Both the position numbers and the translations under genes were made by a program. 64,000 nt of DNA, taken from the NCBI RefSeq assembly GCF_017641085.1, contig NZ_JAEPPI010000002.1:310001-374000 (forward strand), in the 5' to 3' direction. Shown here one piece after another: positions 59,863 through 64,000 of the stretch; position 1 is the stretch's first letter, and each line of letters starts with the position of its first letter. The notes below the pieces were generated by a model. The model ran no database searches. It was not told where the DNA came from and worked only from the letters and a program-made list of their open reading frames with translations. The DNA is from Gracilimonas sp. Lineage in GTDB: Bacteria > Bacteroidota > Rhodothermia > Balneolales > Balneolaceae.

Positions 59863-60210
59863 TCAGGAATTGAATTGCCGGGGTTTATTCTGAACCAAAG
59901 CACCAGTCAAGGTTGCCAAGCCACTTACCAATCCTCCTAACATCCCGGTAATCAGAACCACCAGCAATGGCGAGCCGACCTGGAGCATTTCGGCAATACG
60001 GGTTGAAAGTATGGCATCGTTGGCAAAGTGAATATACAGAGCCTGCCCGCCCCAAAGGATGAACAGCGCCAGGAAACCAAATACAAAAGACGGACCTGCT
60101 TTCTCATTAAACCACCAACCAAATACAAGCCCTGGTATGGCGATACTCCACCAGGGCAAAAAGAGATTCAGCAAAAAAGCCGTAATTAGAATAAAAATCA
60201 TCAACAACAT
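59863..60210 (-). CDS. Small membrane protein of unknown function
   Basis: This 115-residue protein has four hydrophobic segments (IFILITAFLLNLFLPWWSIA, FVFGFLALFILWGG, LLVVLITGMLGGLVSGLATL). I recognise no family. It lies 67 bp upstream of the lipoprotein gene on the same strand. Confidence 0.7.
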   Translation of the reverse strand: MLLMIFILITAFLLNLFLPWWSIAIPGLVFGWWFNEKAGPSFVFGFLALFILWGGQALYIHFANDAILSTRIAEMLQVGSPLLVVLITGMLGGLVSGLATLTGALVQNKPRQFNS

Positions 60211-60435
60211 AAGGATCCGGTTATATCAAAAAATGACTGTGGGAGTGTAGTAATTATTTCTGAAAACTTTCACTTTTTTCAGCTACTCTCAAGATCCTCC
60301 AAGCGGCCGGATGACCTTGGAGCGTTCGATGGCTAATTAAGCTCTCTATCCCTTTGCAAACACCGCAACGCTTCCAGGACCTACGGACGCTGAAAGGTTG
60401 CTTTGAATTCACCCCTCTTTTTGCTTCATTCCTTC

Positions 60436-61368
60436 ATGATCAGATATTTACTTTTATCCCTGCTTTTTATTTCCGGGTGCACCGAAAAGTCCACTCCAGA
60501 TGAAACTGAACAGACTGGACAGTTCATCACCATTTTGGGCATTGCACAGGATGCCGGTTTCCCGCAGGCTGATTGCCAAAAAGAGCATTGCCAACAATTT
60601 TGGAAAGGAGAGGTAAAGAAGCGGCTTGTTGTAAGTCTTGGATTAACCGATCAATCCACCGGCCAAAACTGGATGTTTGAGGCCACTCCTGATTTCACCG
60701 CTCAGCTGCATCAGCTTAAAAAAACTAGCGCCAATGAAGATCTTTCCGGTGTGTTTTTAACTCATGCGCACATTGGTCACTATACCGGGTTGATGTATCT
60801 CGGTCATGAGGTGATGGGTGCATCAGAAGTGCCGGTTTATACTATGCCACGGATGAAATCCTACCTGCAAGCCAACGGACCTTGGAGCCAACTGGTTACC
60901 ATGGATAATATCTCATTCCAACAACTTCGCTCTGATTCTACCATCCGACTAACTCCAAACCTGTCCGTAACTCCGTTTTTAGTTCCTCACCGGGATGAGT
61001 ACTCTGAAACAGTTGGCTATAGAATCAGTTCCCCAAATAAGGATGTGCTATTCATTCCGGATATTAATAAATGGCATATTTGGGAAAAGAACATCATCGA
61101 AGAAATTGCCGATGTGGATCTCGCTCTACTTGATGGTACTTTCTATGATTCTGCAGAACTACCTGGCCGGGATATGAGTGAAATCCCGCACCCTTATGTA
61201 GAGGAAAGCATTGAGCTTTTCAAAGACCTGCCCGAATCCGAAAAAGCCAAAGTGATGTTCATTCATTTTAATCATACAAATCCGCTTATTCTGGATAGCC
61301 CCGAGCGCAGGAAAGTAGAAAAGCTGGGATTCAAAGTTGCTTCAGAAGGATTAACCCTCCGGCTATGA
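60436..61368 (+). CDS. PqqB-like metallo-beta-lactamase-fold lipoprotein
   Basis: The ATG at 60436 gives 310 residues with a lipobox (LLLSLLFISGC). The mature part is a metallo-beta-lactamase fold most like PqqB: ILGIAQDAGFPQADC near the N-terminus, the metal motif LTHAHIGHYTG (Ile where HxHxDH would have Asp), FLVPHRDEYSETVGYRI and MFIHFNHTNPL. No other pqq genes are present in the window, so a PQQ role is not implied. It overlaps the next gene by 4 bp (ATGA). Confidence 0.87.
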   Translation: MIRYLLLSLLFISGCTEKSTPDETEQTGQFITILGIAQDAGFPQADCQKEHCQQFWKGEVKKRLVVSLGLTDQSTGQNWMFEATPDFTAQLHQLKKTSANEDLSGVFLTHAHIGHYTGLMYLGHEVMGASEVPVYTMPRMKSYLQANGPWSQLVTMDNISFQQLRSDSTIRLTPNLSVTPFLVPHRDEYSETVGYRISSPNKDVLFIPDINKWHIWEKNIIEEIADVDLALLDGTFYDSAELPGRDMSEIPHPYVEESIELFKDLPESEKAKVMFIHFNHTNPLILDSPERRKVEKLGFKVASEGLTLRL

Positions 61369-61736
61369 AAAACTTTCTGAATATATCTCCGGTTCTTCCT
61401 GCCAATGACGTGAAAGCTGAAATTGAATTTTTTGAGCGGCTGGGATTTAAAAACGTTTACGATTCTCTGAATTATTCCGACAAATTAGACTATGCCGTTC
61501 TTCACCGGGATGGGCAGAATGTCCATCTTCAGTTTCAATTTGAAAAGGACATGCCCGCGAAAGATGCCGCCCAACAAATCAAAATTTGGGTAAATGATTT
61601 AGATGCCCTGGAGTCAGAGTTCAGAGAACAAGGTTTCGACATCAAGCGAAGAGATAACACTCCATGGGGAACCAATGAATTTGGCTTCTACTCCCCGGCT
61701 CATAATGCAATTATCTTTGTTCAGGACCTGGATTAA
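61365..61736 (+). CDS. VOC/bleomycin-resistance family protein
   Basis: This 123-residue protein has two VOC half-folds (SPVLPANDVKAEIEFFERLG, then KIWVNDLDALESEFREQGF) and ends YSPAHNAIIFVQDLD. It is probably a small dimeric binding protein or metalloenzyme of the bleomycin-resistance type; its substrate is unknown. Translationally coupled to the PqqB-like gene (4-bp overlap). Confidence 0.88.
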   Translation: MKNFLNISPVLPANDVKAEIEFFERLGFKNVYDSLNYSDKLDYAVLHRDGQNVHLQFQFEKDMPAKDAAQQIKIWVNDLDALESEFREQGFDIKRRDNTPWGTNEFGFYSPAHNAIIFVQDLD

Positions 61737-61781
61737 TTACCAGTCACCAACCTGAGGATTTAAAACCGACTTTAATTTTGT

Positions 61782-61825
61782 GTAATTTATAAGTTACATA
61801 TATATTAAAGTAACTTTTGAGTTAC
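61782..61825. promoter_or_regulatory. Twin dyad operators upstream of ArsR-type gene
   Basis: Two 16-bp sites, GTAATTTATAAGTTAC (61782-61797) and GTAACTTTTGAGTTAC (61810-61825), share a GTAA-N8-TTAC dyad and agree in 13 of 16 positions. Their centres are 28 bp apart. They end 31 bp before the ArsR start, as expected for autoregulation by a dimeric winged-helix repressor. Confidence 0.75.
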
Positions 61826-61856
61826 CTGTTATTCCATAAACAGCCTTTAACACCCA

Positions 61857-62162
61857 ATGGGGATACTTATGAATATTCCGGATTTAGATGTTTTCCAGGT
61901 AATAGCCGACCCAAGTCGAAGAAAAATTCTTGAAATGCTAACCCGGGAAACACATACGATAAACTCTTTAGCCGAAAATTTTGACATCAGCAGACCCGCC
62001 ATTTCCAAGCATGTAAATATCCTTCACGATAACGGCTTTATCACTATCACAAATAAGGGAAGGGAACGTCACTGTTCTTTACACACCGATGGATTTCTGG
62101 AAGTACAGCGATGGCTTAGCTTCTTTACCGACTTCTGGAGAAAGAAGATCAGCGACTCATAG
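61857..62162 (+). CDS. ArsR/SmtB-type winged-helix repressor
   Basis: This 101-residue regulator has the ArsR winged helix: DVFQVIADPSRRKILEML, LAENFDISRPAISKHVNILH (recognition helix) and a RERHCSLH wing. A metal-binding CxC/ELCVCDL motif is absent, so it is closer to the non-metal (SdpR-like) subgroup. A second ATG at 61869 gives 97 residues. No SRPBCC partner gene follows; the next gene downstream is a serine hydrolase after 93 bp. Confidence 0.91.
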   Translation: MGILMNIPDLDVFQVIADPSRRKILEMLTRETHTINSLAENFDISRPAISKHVNILHDNGFITITNKGRERHCSLHTDGFLEVQRWLSFFTDFWRKKISDS

Positions 62163-62255
62163 CCATAATTGACTTTCCCCGCTGCAAACAGACTTTAACT
62201 TGGGATTAGAAATCATTTTTGTAGATTCGATCATTATCTAACTCAATAGAAATCT

Positions 62256-63464
62256 ATGCGCCGGTTATTACTGTTTGTCCTGTTCTTTGTCTCCACTTCA
62301 ACCCTGCAAGCCCAAAGCTATTATCCCGGAAGCTGGGGTGATTGGGAGAAAAAATCACCGGAAGAAGTGGGCATGAATGCTGAAAAAATTCAGGCAGCCA
62401 TTGAATATGCCCTGGCCGAAGAGACCGATAATCCCCGCAGCATGGAAGAAAACCATTACGGCACTTTTGGTCGTGAGCCGTTTGGGGATGGAATCGGGCC
62501 GTTTAAAGACCGCGGCGAACAAACCGGTATTATTGTAAAAGACGGGTACATCATTGCAGAATGGGGTGAACCGTTCCGGGTTGATATGACGCACAGCGTC
62601 ACCAAAAGCTTCTTAACCACCACCGTTGGGGTTGCCTATGATCGCGGCTTAATCCGGGATGTAAACGACAAAGTAGAGGCTTACATGGCTCCGATTTATT
62701 TCATGGAGTGGGATAACAACCAAAACAAAGCCGACCGGCTTAAAGAGCCAAAAGTGTTTGAACCATTCAAAGGAGAACATAACTCCAAAATCACCTGGAA
62801 CCACCTGTTACGTCAAACTTCTGATTGGGAAGGAACCCTGTGGGGCAAACCTGACTGGGCCGACCGACCATCCGGCGATCGATCGGAGTGGATGACCCGC
62901 GAGCGGCATGAACCCGGAACCGAATGGGAATACAATGATGATCGCGTGAACCTGCTGGCTCTTGCCGCAATGAATGTGCTAAGAGAGCCGCTACCTAAAG
63001 TGCTTCGTGAAGAGGTTATGGATAAAATCGGAGCATCTCCTACCTGGCGCTGGATGGGATATGAAAACTCATGGGTAATTATAGACGGACAACAAATGCA
63101 AGCCGTAAGCGGTGGAGGGCATTGGGGCGGAGGCATGTTTATCAGCGCCCGAGACCAGGCCCGGTTTGGACTGTTAACATTAAGGAACGGCCGATGGAAA
63201 GATGAACAGATTATTTCTGAAGAATGGAATAAAATGGCCCAAACTCCTACCGAAGCCAATTCTAATTATGGCTTTATGAACTGGTTCTTAAATGTGAATA
63301 AAGACCGGCTTCCAAGTGCCCCAACTACCGCTTTCTTTCACCTTGGCGCCGGCACAAACATGGTCTATGTAGATCAGGAAAATGATCTGGTTATTGTCGC
63401 ACGATGGATTAAAGGAAGCGCTATGGATGGGGTTGTAAAACGTGTGTTAGAAGCTGTTGAATGA
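62256..63464 (+). CDS. Exported serine hydrolase, beta-lactamase class C family
   Basis: This 402-residue protein has a signal peptide (LLLFVLFFVSTSTLQAQ). The nucleophile motif SxxK is visible in HSVTKSFLT; a YxN-like motif is in WEYNDDRVN; and HLGAGTNM may be the third motif. Class C-type folds include beta-lactamases, DD-peptidases and esterases; activity cannot be predicted. It follows the ArsR gene in the same direction. Confidence 0.88.
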   Translation: MRRLLLFVLFFVSTSTLQAQSYYPGSWGDWEKKSPEEVGMNAEKIQAAIEYALAEETDNPRSMEENHYGTFGREPFGDGIGPFKDRGEQTGIIVKDGYIIAEWGEPFRVDMTHSVTKSFLTTTVGVAYDRGLIRDVNDKVEAYMAPIYFMEWDNNQNKADRLKEPKVFEPFKGEHNSKITWNHLLRQTSDWEGTLWGKPDWADRPSGDRSEWMTRERHEPGTEWEYNDDRVNLLALAAMNVLREPLPKVLREEVMDKIGASPTWRWMGYENSWVIIDGQQMQAVSGGGHWGGGMFISARDQARFGLLTLRNGRWKDEQIISEEWNKMAQTPTEANSNYGFMNWFLNVNKDRLPSAPTTAFFHLGAGTNMVYVDQENDLVIVARWIKGSAMDGVVKRVLEAVE

Positions 63465-63548
63465 TTAATCTTAATTAGCACTACCTTCTTATTTTTAAAT
63501 TAATTACCCTACTCAGGTAAATTTTAATAAGATCATTTAATTGTACCC

Positions 63549-64000
63549 ATGCCTGCATCCAAGTTCAGCGGTTTAGTTCTCCTTTTTTTTGCGCTTACCT
63601 TTTCCAATGTCTTCGCTCAATATGCGGACTTGCCTATTACCATCGAAGTGGAGTATAACGATGAAGGTGAGCCCACTTTTTATGCTAAGAACAAGTCGCT
63701 GACTCCATATACCGTAAGCCTTGATTTCTCGTCGGTAAGTAACGCCATGCCTCCCAATCCAAATCCCTATAAAAAAACAGCGCGCTTTGGAAAGACACGC
63801 CTTCTTGAGATCAAAAAATCAGGATTGTCTGATTCTTATGTAAGGTTTTCATACACCTACTCTTATAATATCGGATGCCTGGATACAGAACCGGATGAGC
63901 TGGAGTATTTACTCCCCGTTGCTACAGGAAAAGCCACTGAAATATTCGGACTCAGCCATATTGGTGAATTGTTTGATAAAGAAACTCCCGATGATTTCTA
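63549..64000 (+). CDS. Exported protein of unknown function, 3' end outside window
   Basis: An ATG at 63549 opens a frame that remains open to the window edge (about 150 codons). It has a signal peptide (LVLLFFALTFSNVFAQ), then a beta-rich extracellular-like region (LPITIEVEYNDEGEPTFYAK; YVRFSYTYSYNIGC). Some Bacteroidota M23 peptidases begin this way, but no catalytic motif is in the window, so no family can be assigned. Confidence 0.75.
   Translation, partial: MPASKFSGLVLLFFALTFSNVFAQYADLPITIEVEYNDEGEPTFYAKNKSLTPYTVSLDFSSVSNAMPPNPNPYKKTARFGKTRLLEIKKSGLSDSYVRFSYTYSYNIGCLDTEPDELEYLLPVATGKATEIFGLSHIGELFDKETPDDF

Noticed and set aside
60297-60322. CTCCAAG/CTTGGAG hairpin upstream of the PqqB-like gene
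   Set aside because: 7-bp stem without T run or conserved riboswitch features; not enough to call a regulatory element.
1-64000. Integrated mobile element, prophage or toxin-antitoxin locus
   Set aside because: No transposase, integrase, capsid gene or target-site duplications were seen; the tRNA genes have no adjacent integrase.

Overview
The window looks like ordinary chromosomal DNA (roughly mid-40s % GC) from a Bacteroidota-type bacterium, most likely the Balneolales/Rhodothermota side (Balneola- or Gracilimonas-like). This is inferred from several signs. One secreted protein has a type IX secretion (T9SS) C-terminal sorting tail with a PNPFNPTT motif, and a PorQ-like T9SS protein is also present. 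Both tRNA genes carry a Bacteroidota-type promoter (TTG, 20-21 bp, TATCTTTG). Start codons mostly lack Shine-Dalgarno sequences. DUF6090, DUF6787, a CarB without its allosteric domain and a bacteroidetal LptD point the same way. No insertion sequence, prophage, CRISPR array or rRNA was seen.

Layout. 1-6 kb: a DUF2911 protein cut by the window edge, a HisKA_2-type sensor kinase, an atypical crotonase, a nine-repeat ELWxxDGT T9SS cargo protein, cutA. 6-11.6 kb: tRNA-Leu, then the protein quality-control run tig-clpP-clpX, a sensor kinase and a convergent ECF sigma factor. 11.7-15 kb: a tightly overlapping operon read leftward (aroC, TPR protein, LysM/RlpA-like protein, CPBP protease). 15-26.5 kb is envelope-rich: porQ, mlaEFD lipid transport, a PpiD/SurA-like foldase, ribD-ribE, lptD, a ROK sugar kinase and a FtsB/DivIC-like protein. 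26.5-33.7 kb: a secreted PLD-SNase-HhH fusion, tRNA-Lys, a thioredoxin-like protein, HIT, aroQ, a flippase, a NYN-cold-shock fusion, a DUF308 protein and a phosphodiesterase.

33.8-38 kb is a heavy-metal module: a Zn/Cd-type P1B ATPase without its own N-terminal metal-binding domain, flanked by two paralogous regulators that each join an HMA-like CxxC metal-binding domain to an AraC DNA-binding domain, plus a membrane methyltransferase-like protein and two inverted palindromic sites. I consider this the most interesting system in the window. 38-52 kb holds accessory and signalling genes: an ATP-cone/Mrr-type nuclease, a ferredoxin-like/CDGSH protein, an aquaporin-like channel with an altered selectivity residue, an OmpR-type two-component pair, a transporter followed by a receiver protein and a cNMP-binding sensor kinase, RecQ and a GxxExxY protein. 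52-56.7 kb: carA-carB with a 380-bp leader containing a terminator-like attenuator and a 58-codon open frame. 56.7-64 kb: DUF6090, MFS, several small secreted or lipoproteins, a PqqB-like metallo-hydrolase, an ArsR regulator behind two matching dyad operators, a serine hydrolase and a gene cut by the right edge.

Several enzymes carry informative substitutions at canonical active-site positions: ClpP (Asp to Asn), crotonase (Glu to Gln), ROK kinase (zinc cysteines lost), NYN (acidic motif lost), SNase (Glu and Arg lost), aquaporin (Arg to Thr) and a thioredoxin (CxxS). These come from motif alignments made by eye and have not been tested against databases.
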